64,000 bases of DNA from Sphingomonas sp. UBA978 (GTDB lineage: Bacteria; Pseudomonadota; Alphaproteobacteria; Sphingomonadales; Sphingomonadaceae): contig NZ_DBBS01000019.1 in assembly GCF_002292295.1 (NCBI RefSeq), forward strand, positions 174,018-238,017, written 5' to 3'. A model generated the notes under the pieces. That model saw only the letters and a list, made by a program, of their open reading frames with translations, did not search any database and had not been told where the DNA came from. Position numbers and translations under genes: made by a program. Below, in pieces: positions 24,824 to 32,950 of this stretch (position 1 is the first letter of the stretch; each line of letters starts with the position of its first letter).

Positions 24824-25372
24824 ATGCTGGTGTTCCTCGATTTCGAAGCCTCGTCGCTCGCCAAGAGAAGCTATCCGATCGAGGTCGCCTGGGTGTTCGA
24901 GGACGGGCGCGAGGAAAGCCACCTGATTCGCCCGCCGCTGCAATGGGACGATTGGGACGACGCGGCCGAGGCGATCCACCATATCCCGCGCGCAAAGCTG
25001 GAGGCCGAGGGCACGCCGCACGACGTCGTCGCGCGCCGGATGGTCGCGGTGCTGAGCGGCCACGCGCTGTTCGCCAGCGCGCCGTCATGGGACGGCAAAT
25101 GGCTGAGCGCGCTCCTGCGCGCCGCCAAGCTGCCGCGCCACGCGCTCCGGCTGAGCGACACCGAGGAGGCGCAACGCGAGACCGCGACGGCGATCCTGCG
25201 CGACGCGGTGCCGGCGGCGGCGCTCGGCGTCGCGGTCGCCGATGTGGTCGCGCTCGCCGAATTCCGCGACCGCGACATACCCGCGCATCGCGCGCTCGCG
25301 GACGCGCGCGACGAATGGGAGCGCTGGTGCGCGGTCCGTCGCGCGGCCGAAGACCGCGCCGCCGGGCGATAG
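24824..25372 (+). CDS. DEDD-type 3'-5' exonuclease-like protein
   Basis: The 182-residue protein opens MLVFLDFEASSLAKRSYPIE, where D-F-E is the first metal-binding motif of the DnaQ superfamily. FASAPSWDGKWLSALL provides the second Asp. HRALADARDEW near the C-terminus is the H-x(4)-D motif III of the DEDDh type. It probably degrades DNA or RNA from the 3' end, as in small proofreading or oligoribonuclease-like proteins. It starts 38 bases after the acetyltransferase and is followed by DUF4169 after 7 bases, suggesting one operon. Confidence 0.82.
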   Translation: MLVFLDFEASSLAKRSYPIEVAWVFEDGREESHLIRPPLQWDDWDDAAEAIHHIPRAKLEAEGTPHDVVARRMVAVLSGHALFASAPSWDGKWLSALLRAAKLPRHALRLSDTEEAQRETATAILRDAVPAAALGVAVADVVALAEFRDRDIPAHRALADARDEWERWCAVRRAAEDRAAGR

Positions 25373-25379
25373 GCGCGCC

Positions 25380-25556
25380 ATGGCCGAGATCGTCAACCTC
25401 CGCCGCGCCCGCAAGGCCCGCGACCGCGCCACCGCCGCGCAGGCGGCCGAAGCGAACCGCGCGAAATTCGGCCGCACGAAAGCGGAACGCGACGCCGACG
25501 CAGCCGACCGCGCGAGAGCGGACCGCACGCTCGACGGCGCCAAGCTCGACGATTAA
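25380..25556 (+). CDS. DUF4169 family small basic protein
   Basis: The 58-residue protein reads MAEIVNLRRARKARDRATAA and continues with AKFGRTKAERDADAADRARA. It is highly charged and probably forms one long helix. The start AEIVNLRxxRKxxxR and the middle NRAKFGRTKAER are the defining motif of DUF4169, a small alphaproteobacterial family of unknown role. It follows the exonuclease gene after 7 bases and is probably co-transcribed. Confidence 0.85.
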   Translation: MAEIVNLRRARKARDRATAAQAAEANRAKFGRTKAERDADAADRARADRTLDGAKLDD

Positions 25557-25588
25557 ATTCGATCGACATCCGCGGGACACCAAAAGTT

Positions 25589-25684
25589 CGTCATTCCGCG
25601 AAGGCAGGAATCCATAGACGCTACCGCTTCGATTCCGTCCGTGAGGTCGGCGCGTATCGACCCCCGCCGTCGCGGGAGTGACGG
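25589..25684. repeat. Degenerate palindromic intergenic repeat (CGTCATTCC...GGGAGTGACGG)
   Basis: CGTCATTCCGCGAAGGCAGG at 25589 and CGTCGCGGGAGTGACGGCG near 25668-25686 form a broken inverted repeat. The core CGTCAT-(T/C)CC-CGCG-AGGC-GG-GATCC is shared with 34308-34335. Both lie downstream of genes. The rest of 25557-25787 holds no convincing gene. Confidence 0.6.
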
Positions 25685-25787
25685 CGTGGATTGTCGCGAC
25701 CGACTATAGCCATCCTCCCCGGCGCGCTCGACGGGAGAGGGAACAGACGCTGAAGGCGGCAAAGGGCCAAGCCATCAGTCCAACCCG

Positions 25788-26465
25788 CTACCCCCGCCGC
25801 CGCACCCGCCACGCCATGCCCGCGACCAGCAGCGCCAGCCCGAACCACGTCAGCGCATAGACCATATGGCTGTTGCGGAAGCGCACCACGGTCAGCCCGC
25901 CGCGCGGCCAGCCGGTGCGCGGCCCGCCGGCGTCGATGAAATAGGGGGCGAGTCTTCCGGCCCCCCCCGCCGCGGCGATCGCCGCGACGTCGCGCGAATA
26001 CCAGCGGCCGGCAGCGGGATCGTTGCGGCGCAGGAAGCCGCCGCCCGGCTCGCTCAGCCGCAGCAGCCCGCGCACCGTCTGCACGTCGGGGGAGGGGGCA
26101 ACGCGTCCGCGCTCGCCGGCGGGGACGAAGCCGCGGTTGACCAGCAGCGCGAAGCCGCGGGTCGTGTCGAACGGGGTCAGCACCCAGAAGCCGCCGCCGA
26201 TCTCGGTCACCGCCTGGACATAGGTGTCGGCGTCGCGCCGGTAGCGGCCGGTGGCGACGACCGGCGTGTAGACGTCGTCCGCGCCAATCGCGCCCCAGCG
26301 GGCGGGGCCTGGCGCGGGCACCGGCGCGCGCGCCAGCTGCCGCTCGGTCTGCGCGATCAGCGCGAGCTTCCACGTCCGGCGTTCGAGCTGCCAGATGCCC
26401 AACCCGACGAGCAGGGCGATCGCGGCCAGCAGCAGGCCGGTGACGATCGCCCGCCGCATGGTCAC
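25788..26465 (-). CDS. SURF1-family oxidase assembly protein
   Basis: The 225-residue protein has two membrane helices, near residues 8-25 (GLLLAAIALLVGLGIWQLER) and 200-218 (MVYALTWFGLALLVAGMAW), around a periplasmic domain containing GRYRRDADTYVQAV, LVNRGFVPAGER and RWYSRDVAAIAA. SURF1 helps insert heme into terminal oxidases; alphaproteobacterial quinol oxidases have their own SURF1 variants. Its start (ATG 26465) overlaps the cyoD stop in ATGA, so it is the last gene of the cyoABCD operon and likely serves this bo3-type oxidase. Confidence 0.92.
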   Translation of the reverse strand: MTMRRAIVTGLLLAAIALLVGLGIWQLERRTWKLALIAQTERQLARAPVPAPGPARWGAIGADDVYTPVVATGRYRRDADTYVQAVTEIGGGFWVLTPFDTTRGFALLVNRGFVPAGERGRVAPSPDVQTVRGLLRLSEPGGGFLRRNDPAAGRWYSRDVAAIAAAGGAGRLAPYFIDAGGPRTGWPRGGLTVVRFRNSHMVYALTWFGLALLVAGMAWRVRRRG

Positions 26466-26842
26466 ATGCCGGCCATGTCTCCGGAGGTCATGCCGGGCAT
26501 CATGTTGGCGTTCATGTGGAACATCACCCAGAGCGATCCCGCCAGACAGATGGTGACGACGATGATCGTGAAGATCAGCGCCATCAGCGTCCAGCCGTTC
26601 TCCGACTTTGAGTTCATATGGAGGAAATAGACCATGTGGACGACGATCTGAACCAGCGCGAACACCATGACGATGCCGGCGGTGATCCGCGTGTCGGCGA
26701 TGATGCCGCTCATCACCAGACCGAACGGGATGGCGGTCAGGATGACCGACAGCACGAAGCCGATGATATAGTCCTTGCGGGTGCCGTGGGGGGCTCCGGA
26801 CGCATGATCGTCATGGCCGTGGCCATGGGTGTCGGCGCTCAT
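26462..26842 (-). CDS. cyoD: Cytochrome bo3 quinol oxidase subunit IV
   Basis: The 126-residue protein starts MSADTHGHGHDDHASGAPHG, a His-rich N-terminus, followed by three helices (DYIIGFVLSVILTAIPFGLV, VMVFALVQIVVHMVYFLHM and LIFTIIVVTICLAGSLWVMF). These are characteristic of CyoD, which helps assemble the Cu-B/heme site. The N-terminus overlaps the end of cyoC in ATGA, and the end overlaps the SURF1 start. The Met-rich tail NANMMPGMTSGDMAGM is unusual and could bind copper. The ATG at 26842 was chosen because the upstream part of the frame is antisense-like. Confidence 0.93.
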   Translation of the reverse strand: MSADTHGHGHDDHASGAPHGTRKDYIIGFVLSVILTAIPFGLVMSGIIADTRITAGIVMVFALVQIVVHMVYFLHMNSKSENGWTLMALIFTIIVVTICLAGSLWVMFHMNANMMPGMTSGDMAGM

Positions 26843-27468
26843 CGCAGCACTCCCAGCAGGTAGACGAAGGTGAAGACGCCGATCCAGATCACGTCGAGGA
26901 AGTGCCAGAACAGCGACAGGCATTGCAGGCGGCGCTGGTTGGCGTCGATCAGGCCCTTGCGGCCGACCTGCACCATCAGCGTCACCAGCCAGATGATGCC
27001 GAAGGTGACGTGCAGCCCGTGCGTGCCGACGAGCGTGAAGAACGCCGACAGGAAGGCGCTGCGCTGCGGCCCGGCGCCCTCGTGGATCAGCTCGGAGAAT
27101 TCGTAGAGCTCGATCCCGAGGAAGGCGAGGCCGAACAGGCCGGTGATCGCCAGCCAGCCCTGCACGCTGCGCAACTTGCCGTCGTTCATCGACAGCATGG
27201 CGAAGCCGTAGGTGATCGACGACAGCAGCAGCATCGACGTATTGAGCGCGACCAGCGGCAGCTTGAAGATCTCATGCGGCTGCGGACCGCCGGCATAGCT
27301 GCCGCCGAACACGCCGTAGGAGGCGAACAGCATCGCGAAGATCAGGCAGTCGCTCATCAGGTACAGCCAGAAGCCCAGCATGGTGCTGCCGCCGGCGTCG
27401 TGATGATGCTCGTCCGTCTCGTAGAAGATCGGCGCCTCGGCGCCGGGCGGGATGGTTGCTTCGCTCAT
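26839..27468 (-). CDS. cyoC: Cytochrome bo3 quinol oxidase subunit III
   Basis: This 209-residue protein begins MSEATIPPGAEAPIFYETDE and has five hydrophobic helices starting with STMLGFWLYLMSDCLIFAML. It shows the CyoC/COX3 motifs LYEFSELIHEGAGPQRSAFL and THGLHVTFGIIWLVTLMV. Subunit III stabilises proton pumping by subunit I. It is encoded 5 bases after cyoB and overlaps cyoD by 4 bases, as expected for the operon. Confidence 0.95.
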   Translation of the reverse strand: MSEATIPPGAEAPIFYETDEHHHDAGGSTMLGFWLYLMSDCLIFAMLFASYGVFGGSYAGGPQPHEIFKLPLVALNTSMLLLSSITYGFAMLSMNDGKLRSVQGWLAITGLFGLAFLGIELYEFSELIHEGAGPQRSAFLSAFFTLVGTHGLHVTFGIIWLVTLMVQVGRKGLIDANQRRLQCLSLFWHFLDVIWIGVFTFVYLLGVLR

Positions 27469-27473
27469 GGTCC

Positions 27474-29486
27474 TCAGGCCCCCGCCACCGCGGCGCGCGC
27501 GTCGAGCAGCCGGGTCCGTTCGTCCTCGGCTTCCGTCACGTCGGCGGCGGGAATGTAATAATCGCGGTCGTAGTTGAAGGTATGGCCGATCGCGACCGCC
27601 AGCAGGCCGACGAACGCCAGCCCGGCAAGCCACCACATGTACCAGATCATCGCGACGGCGAAGACCGCGGACAGGCCCGCCAGGAACACGCCGGTACCGG
27701 TGTTGCGCGGCATGTGGATGTCCCGGAAGCCCTTGAGCGGCCGCTCGGCATGGTTCGACTTCATGTCGTACCAGGCGTCGAGGTCGCGGACGACCGGCGT
27801 GAACGCGAAGTTATAGGCGGGCGGCGGCGACGAGGTCGCCCATTCGAGGCTGCGGCCGTTCCACGGATCGCCGGTCGTGTCGCGCAGGGCCTCGCGGTTG
27901 CGGACGCTGACGAAGATCTGGATCAGGAAGGCGGCGATGCCGACCGCGATCATCGCGGCGCCGATCGCGGCGATGACGAACCAGATCTGCAGCGACGGGT
28001 CCTCGAAATGGCGCAGGCGGCGCGTCACGCCCATCAGGCCGAGCACGTAGAGCGGCATGAAGGCGACGTAGAAGCCGACCGTCCAGAACCAGAAGCTGAT
28101 CGTGCCCCAGAATTTGTCGAGCGTGAAGCCGAACGCCTTGGGGAACCAGTAGTTGATCCCGGCGAACATGCCGAACAGCACGCCGCCGATGATGACGTTG
28201 TGGAAATGCGCCACCAGGAACAGCGAATTGTGCAGCACGAAGTCGGCGGGCGGCACCGCGAGCAGCACGCCGGTCATGCCGCCGATGACGAAGGTAATCA
28301 TGAACGCGATCGTCCACATCATCGGCAGTTCGAAGCGGATCCGACCCTTGTACATGGTGAACAGCCAGTTGAAGATCTTCGCGCCCGTCGGGATCGAGAT
28401 AATCATCGTGGTGATGCCGAAGAACGAATTGACGCTCGCCCCCGACCCCATGGTGAAGAAGTGGTGCAGCCAGACGAGGTAGGCGAGGATGGTGATGACC
28501 AGCAGCGCGTAGACCATCGACGTATAGCCGAACAGCCGCTTGCCCGAAAAGGTCGAGGTGATCTCGCTGAACACGCCGAACGCCGGCAGGATGAGGATGT
28601 AGACCTCCGGGTGGCCCCAGATCCAGATCATGTTGACGTACATCATGGGGTTGCCGCCCATGGTGTTGGTGAAGAAGTGCGTGCCGAGATAGCGGTCGAG
28701 GCTCAGCATCGCGAGCACCGCGGTCAGCACCGGGAAGGCGGCGACGATCAGCACGTTGGTGGCGAGCGCCGACCAGGTGAAGATCGGCATCTTCATCAGG
28801 CTCATCCCCGGCGCGCGCATCTTGACGATCGTCGCGAGCAGGTTGACGCCCGACAGCAAGGTGCCGACGCCCGCCACCTGCAACGCCCATATGTAATAAT
28901 CGACACCGACATCGGGCGAGTAATCGAGCCCCGACAAGGGCGCCATCGCCAGCCAGCCGGTCCGCGCGAACTCGCCGACGAACAGGCTGACCATGACGAT
29001 CGCCGCACCCGCCGCGGTCATCCAGAAGCTGAAATTGTTGAGGAAGGGGAAGCTGACGTCGCGCGCGCCGATCTGGAGCGGCACGACATAGTTCATCAGT
29101 CCGGTGACGAAGGGCATCGCCACGAAGAAGATCATGATGACGCCGTGGGCGGTGAACACCTGGTCGTAATGGTGAGCGGGCAGGAAGCCGTCGTTGGCGC
29201 CGAACGCCATCGCCTGCTGCGCGCGCATCATCAGCGCGTCGGCGAAGCCGCGCAGCAGCATGACGATGCCGAGCACCATGTACATGATGCCGATCTTCTT
29301 GTGGTCCACGCTGGTGAACCACTCCTTCCACAGATAGCCCCACACCTTGAAATAGGTGAGGGCGCCGACCACCGCGGCGCCGCCGATCGCGACCATGGCA
29401 AAGGTCGCGATCAGGATCGGCTCATGGATCGGGAAGCTTTCGAGCGTCAGCCGCCCGAAAATGGTCTTGAGCAATGCGTCGGACAT
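27474..29486 (-). CDS. cyoB: Cytochrome bo3 quinol oxidase subunit I
   Basis: CyoB holds heme b, heme o3 and Cu-B and pumps protons while reducing oxygen with ubiquinol. The 670-residue protein has the heme ligand His in FTAHGVIMIFF, the Cu-B His and cross-linked Tyr in WGHPEVYILILPAFG, the His pair LHHFFTMGSG, and the o3/b ligands in LVAHFHNVIIGG. The K-channel segment ILAYLVWLHHFFTMG is present. About 14-15 helices are visible. The start MSDALLKTIFGRLT at 29486 was preferred to 29525. It lies 10 bases after cyoA in the same operon. Confidence 0.97.
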   Translation of the reverse strand: MSDALLKTIFGRLTLESFPIHEPILIATFAMVAIGGAAVVGALTYFKVWGYLWKEWFTSVDHKKIGIMYMVLGIVMLLRGFADALMMRAQQAMAFGANDGFLPAHHYDQVFTAHGVIMIFFVAMPFVTGLMNYVVPLQIGARDVSFPFLNNFSFWMTAAGAAIVMVSLFVGEFARTGWLAMAPLSGLDYSPDVGVDYYIWALQVAGVGTLLSGVNLLATIVKMRAPGMSLMKMPIFTWSALATNVLIVAAFPVLTAVLAMLSLDRYLGTHFFTNTMGGNPMMYVNMIWIWGHPEVYILILPAFGVFSEITSTFSGKRLFGYTSMVYALLVITILAYLVWLHHFFTMGSGASVNSFFGITTMIISIPTGAKIFNWLFTMYKGRIRFELPMMWTIAFMITFVIGGMTGVLLAVPPADFVLHNSLFLVAHFHNVIIGGVLFGMFAGINYWFPKAFGFTLDKFWGTISFWFWTVGFYVAFMPLYVLGLMGVTRRLRHFEDPSLQIWFVIAAIGAAMIAVGIAAFLIQIFVSVRNREALRDTTGDPWNGRSLEWATSSPPPAYNFAFTPVVRDLDAWYDMKSNHAERPLKGFRDIHMPRNTGTGVFLAGLSAVFAVAMIWYMWWLAGLAFVGLLAVAIGHTFNYDRDYYIPAADVTEAEDERTRLLDARAAVAGA

Positions 29487-29496
29487 CGTGCGGGTC

Positions 29497-30666
29497 CTAG
29501 GATCGAGCGGCCGCGGCGCCGGCAAACGGCGCGCGCAGGGGGTCGATGGAAGTCATGGAGCGATTGTCTTCGCTGCCAGGTTTGCTGCTGCCGGGGGCGG
29601 CGTCGCGGGGCGCGTTGCGGTGCGGGCTGCTGCCCTTCTCCTCCGGCTCCTTGAGCAGCGCGCCCTTGGCCTCGCTGCCGCGCATATGGCCGCCGTTGTT
29701 GACCGGCGCGCCATGGCCGCTGTCGCGTTTCGGATCGTGTGCGCCGTCCTGCATCATCGTCGCCTGCATGCAGGTTTCGCCCGGCTTGGTACACATGCCC
29801 AGAATCCGGTCGAACAGCTGCGGCGCGATGGCGGCATAGCGGGCCGCCGCGACCTTCTCGCTCGGCTTTTCGAGCTGGAGATACGCCGGCATGTCGAGCC
29901 GCTTCGGCGCGGTCCGCGCCTCGGACGCCCATTTGGCGAAGCCGGCATCGTCCATGCTGTCGACGGTGAAGCGCATGTCCGAGAAGCCCGCGCCGCTGTA
30001 ATTGGCGCTGAACCCGTCGAACCGGCCCGGCTTGTTGAGCACCGCGTGCAGCCGCGTCTCCATGCCGGGCATCGAATAGATCATGCCGGCCATCGCGGGG
30101 ACGTAGAAGGTGTTCATCACCGACGACGAGGTGATCCGGAACCGGACCTGCCGGTTCATCGGCAGCACCAGCTCGTTGACCGTCGCGACGCCCTGTTCGG
30201 GATAGATGAACAGCCACTTCCAGTCGAGCGACACGACCTGGATCTCCAGCGGCTTGTCGTTCTTGGCCAGCAGCTTGCCCGGCTCCAGCCGCGCCAGCGG
30301 GCGATAGGGGTCGAGGCTGTGCGTGCTGATCCAGGTCAGCGCGCCGAGCGCGATGACGATCAGCAGCGGCGCCGACCAGATGATGAGCTCGAGGCCCGTC
30401 GAATGGTCCCAGTCGGGCGTATATTCCGCATCCTCGTTGCTGTGGCGGTATTTCCACGCGAACAGGATGGTGAGCGCGATCACCGGCACGATGATGAGCA
30501 GCATCAGGCCGGTCGACCACAGGATCAGATTGGCCTGCTGCCGGGCGACGTCGCCGGACGGGTTCATCACCACCCAGTCGCAGCCACCCAGCAGGGCGGG
30601 CGCGAGGAGTGCGACGGCAGCGGTTCGAAGCCGCATGGGGGAGAACGAGGGAGTTCGCATCGTCAT
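29497..30666 (-). CDS. cyoA: Cytochrome bo3 quinol oxidase subunit II (lipoprotein)
   Basis: The protein, about 390 residues, starts with a lipoprotein signal ending LLAPALLGGC. Two helices follow (LILWSTGLMLLIIVPVIAL and LIIWSAPLLIVIALGALTW) and then a cupredoxin domain with WKWLFIYPEQGVATVNELVL. The Cu-A Cys ligands are absent, as expected for a quinol oxidase. The last 90 residues are a polar Gly/Pro/His/Met-rich extension (CTKPGETCMQATMMQDG and onwards) longer than in E. coli. The start at 30666 or 30660 was chosen for the signal sequence. It is the first gene of cyoABCD-SURF1 and faces a divergent transporter. Confidence 0.95.
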   Translation of the reverse strand: MTMRTPSFSPMRLRTAAVALLAPALLGGCDWVVMNPSGDVARQQANLILWSTGLMLLIIVPVIALTILFAWKYRHSNEDAEYTPDWDHSTGLELIIWSAPLLIVIALGALTWISTHSLDPYRPLARLEPGKLLAKNDKPLEIQVVSLDWKWLFIYPEQGVATVNELVLPMNRQVRFRITSSSVMNTFYVPAMAGMIYSMPGMETRLHAVLNKPGRFDGFSANYSGAGFSDMRFTVDSMDDAGFAKWASEARTAPKRLDMPAYLQLEKPSEKVAAARYAAIAPQLFDRILGMCTKPGETCMQATMMQDGAHDPKRDSGHGAPVNNGGHMRGSEAKGALLKEPEEKGSSPHRNAPRDAAPGSSKPGSEDNRSMTSIDPLRAPFAGAAAARS

Positions 30667-30696
30667 TGCCGCTACGCCTGTGTGCTGCAGCGCAAA

Positions 30697-30715
30697 ATAG
30701 GACATTTTGTCCTAT
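30697..30715. promoter_or_regulatory. Perfect 8-3-8 palindrome upstream of cyoA (candidate operator)
   Basis: ATAGGACA (30697-30704) and TGTCCTAT (30708-30715) form a perfect inverted repeat separated by TTT. It is 31 bases upstream of the cyoA start and about 110 bases upstream of the divergent transporter gene. Its spacing suits a dimeric repressor covering the cyo promoter. Rrf2-type iron-sulfur regulators bind A/T-centred palindromes of similar length, but the regulator here is not known. Confidence 0.55.
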
Positions 30716-30828
30716 CCCGCCCGGCCGGCCGCTGCGGTAAGGAGGCATGTTCGCGCTGCGTCCGTTTCCGGGCGAAGTGCGTTGATGACCGATGGCCCTC
30801 GGGCTGCGAGACGACAGGACTGCGATAC

Positions 30829-32157
30829 ATGTCAGTGGCTTCCGCCCATTCCGCACCGCTCGAACGCGATGCCCGTGCCGTCAACACCCGGGGCGACCAT
30901 GAGGTCCGTCCGGGCGAGATCGCGATCGGCGTCGTCATCGGCCGCACCTCCGAATTCTTCGACTTCTTCTGCTACGCGATCGCGTCGGTCATCGTCTTCC
31001 CGGCGCTGGTTTTCCCGTACGTCGACCGGCTGACCGGCACGCTCTGGTCGTTCGCGCTCTTCCCGCTGGCGTTCATCGCGCGGCCGATCGGCACGCAGAT
31101 CTTCATGTGGGTCGACCGCGAATATGGCCGCGGCACCAAGCTGACGATCGCTTTGTTCCTGCTCGGCACCTCGACCGTGTCTCTCGCCTTCCTGCCCGGC
31201 TATGGCGAGGTCGGCGCCGCGTCGGCGTTCCTGCTCGCCGCCTTCCGCATCGGCCAGGGTCTGGCGCTCGGCGGTGCCTGGGACGGCCTCGCCTCGCTGC
31301 TCGCGCTCAACGCACCGCCCGAAAAGCGCGGCTGGTACGCGATGGTGCCGCAACTCGGCGCGCCGCTCGGCCTGATCGTGGCAAGTGCGCTCTTCGCCTT
31401 CTTCCTCGCCAACATGGACATGGTCGACTTCCTGTCCTGGGGCTGGCGCTATCCGTTCTTCGTCGCCTTCGCGCTCAACGTCGTCGCGCTGTTCGCGCGG
31501 CTGCGGATCGTCGTGACGCCGGAATATACCGAGCTGTTCAAGAGCCGCGAGCTCACCCCGTCGCGCGTCACCGCGACGGTCAAGGCGCAGTGGCGCAACA
31601 TCATCATCGGCGCCTTCGCCCCGCTGGCGAGCTTCGCGCTCTTCCACATGGTGACGGTGTTCCCGCTGTCGTGGATCGCGCTCTACACCAGCGAGAATAT
31701 CGCGAGCTTCCTCGGCATCGAGATCATCGGCGCCTTCTTCGGCCTTGGTTCGGTGGTCATCTCCGGCCTGCTCGCCGACCGCATCGGCCGGCGCTCGGTG
31801 CTCGGCTATACCGCCGCGGCGATCGCGGTGTTCAGCGGCTTCGCGCCGCAGCTGCTCGCCGGCGGCCGCTCGGGCGAGCTGGCGTTCATGATCGGCGGCT
31901 TCGTGCTGCTCGGCCTCGCCTTCGGCCAGTCGTCGGGCGCGGTGACCAACAACTTCCCCAAGCGCGCGCGCTACACCGGCGCGGCGCTGACCTCGGACCT
32001 CGCCTGGCTGTTCGGCGCCGGCTTCGCGCCGCTCGCCGCGCTGGTGCTCGCCAGCCAGTTCGGCCTGATCGCCGCGGGCGGCTATCTGCTCTCGGGCGCC
32101 ATTGCCACCCTGGTCGCGCTCGGCCTCAACAAGGAACTCGCGCGCCGGCTGGACTGA
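30829..32157 (+). CDS. MFS transporter, MHS (metabolite:H+ symporter) family
   Basis: The 442-residue protein starts MSVASAHSAPLERDARAVNT and has 12 predicted helices. The MHS hallmarks are IGRTSEFFDFFCYAIAS in helix 1, the loop FIARPIGTQIFMWVDREYGR, FRIGQGLALGGAWDGLASLL in helices 4-5 and LLADRIGRRSVLG between helices 8 and 9. Members import shikimate, proline betaine, citrate or similar acids with protons. The substrate cannot be told from sequence. The unrelated long upstream frame is antisense to cyoA and cyoB. It is divergent from cyoA across a palindromic operator-like site. Confidence 0.9.
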   Translation: MSVASAHSAPLERDARAVNTRGDHEVRPGEIAIGVVIGRTSEFFDFFCYAIASVIVFPALVFPYVDRLTGTLWSFALFPLAFIARPIGTQIFMWVDREYGRGTKLTIALFLLGTSTVSLAFLPGYGEVGAASAFLLAAFRIGQGLALGGAWDGLASLLALNAPPEKRGWYAMVPQLGAPLGLIVASALFAFFLANMDMVDFLSWGWRYPFFVAFALNVVALFARLRIVVTPEYTELFKSRELTPSRVTATVKAQWRNIIIGAFAPLASFALFHMVTVFPLSWIALYTSENIASFLGIEIIGAFFGLGSVVISGLLADRIGRRSVLGYTAAAIAVFSGFAPQLLAGGRSGELAFMIGGFVLLGLAFGQSSGAVTNNFPKRARYTGAALTSDLAWLFGAGFAPLAALVLASQFGLIAAGGYLLSGAIATLVALGLNKELARRLD

Positions 32158-32218
32158 TCGGTGCCGGTGCGTCGCCCCCTGATATTCCGTGGAAACATTT
32201 CTGCGGCATGAGGGGGCG

Positions 32219-32950
32219 ATGACGCACCGACCTGTCGATACCGCCGCGGGGGACGAACCGGCCGCGATCCTCGTCGTCGACGACGATCGCGAGATCCGCA
32301 CCCTGTTGACGCAGAGCCTCGGCGCGCGCGGCTACCGCGTCAGCGCCGCCGCCAACACGCGCGAGATGGACGCGGTGCTGGAGCGCGAGCGGATCGATGC
32401 GATCCTGCTCGACGTGATGATGCCGGGCGAGGATGGCATTGCCGCCTGCCGCCGCATCGCCCGCGACGGCGGCCCCGCGGTCATCATGCTCAGCGCGCTG
32501 GGCGAGGAGCGCGACCGCATCGTCGGGCTGGAGATCGGCGCGAGCCATTACCTCCCCAAGCCGTGCAGCGCGCGCGAGGTGCTCGCCACCGTCCGCGCCG
32601 CGCTGCGCAGCCGCCAGCAGGCGGAGCCGCAGGACCGTTCGCGCCTCACCTTCGACGGCTGGACGATGGACCTGTTCGCGCACGAACTGTTCGACGCGCA
32701 GGGCGTGCTCGTCGGCCTGACCGACGGCGAATTCGCCCTATTGCGCGTCTTCGCCGAACGGCCGCGCCGGGTGCTGTCGCGCGAATGGCTGCTCGAGGCG
32801 GCGCGGGGCCCCAATTCCGACGCCTTCGATCGCGCGATCGACGTCCAGATCAGCCGGCTGCGGCGCAAGCTGCGCAGCGGCGGCGACGAAATCATCCGCA
32901 CCATCCGCAACGAAGGCTATCTGTTCGTGCCGGCGGTCAGCCGCGCATGA
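32219..32950 (+). CDS. OmpR-family two-component response regulator
   Basis: The 243-residue protein has a receiver domain (ILVVDDDREIRTLL with Asp21/Asp22, LLDVMMPGEDG with the phospho-acceptor Asp65, LPKPCSAREV with the Lys) and a C-terminal winged helix (about 145-240) with GLTDGEFALLRVFAERPRRV and DVQISRLRRKLR. It would bind DNA after phosphorylation by the kinase encoded next, whose start overlaps its stop in ATGA. The start at 32219 follows GAGGGGG. The regulated genes are unknown; neighbours suggest transport. Confidence 0.93.
   Translation: MTHRPVDTAAGDEPAAILVVDDDREIRTLLTQSLGARGYRVSAAANTREMDAVLERERIDAILLDVMMPGEDGIAACRRIARDGGPAVIMLSALGEERDRIVGLEIGASHYLPKPCSAREVLATVRAALRSRQQAEPQDRSRLTFDGWTMDLFAHELFDAQGVLVGLTDGEFALLRVFAERPRRVLSREWLLEAARGPNSDAFDRAIDVQISRLRRKLRSGGDEIIRTIRNEGYLFVPAVSRA

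Noticed and set aside
29356..32157. A 933-residue open frame across cyoB, cyoA and the MHS transporter
   Set aside because: Only its last 442 codons form a real transporter. The upstream part is antisense to cyoA and cyoB, with low-complexity Arg/His/Asp composition; the true start is 30829.
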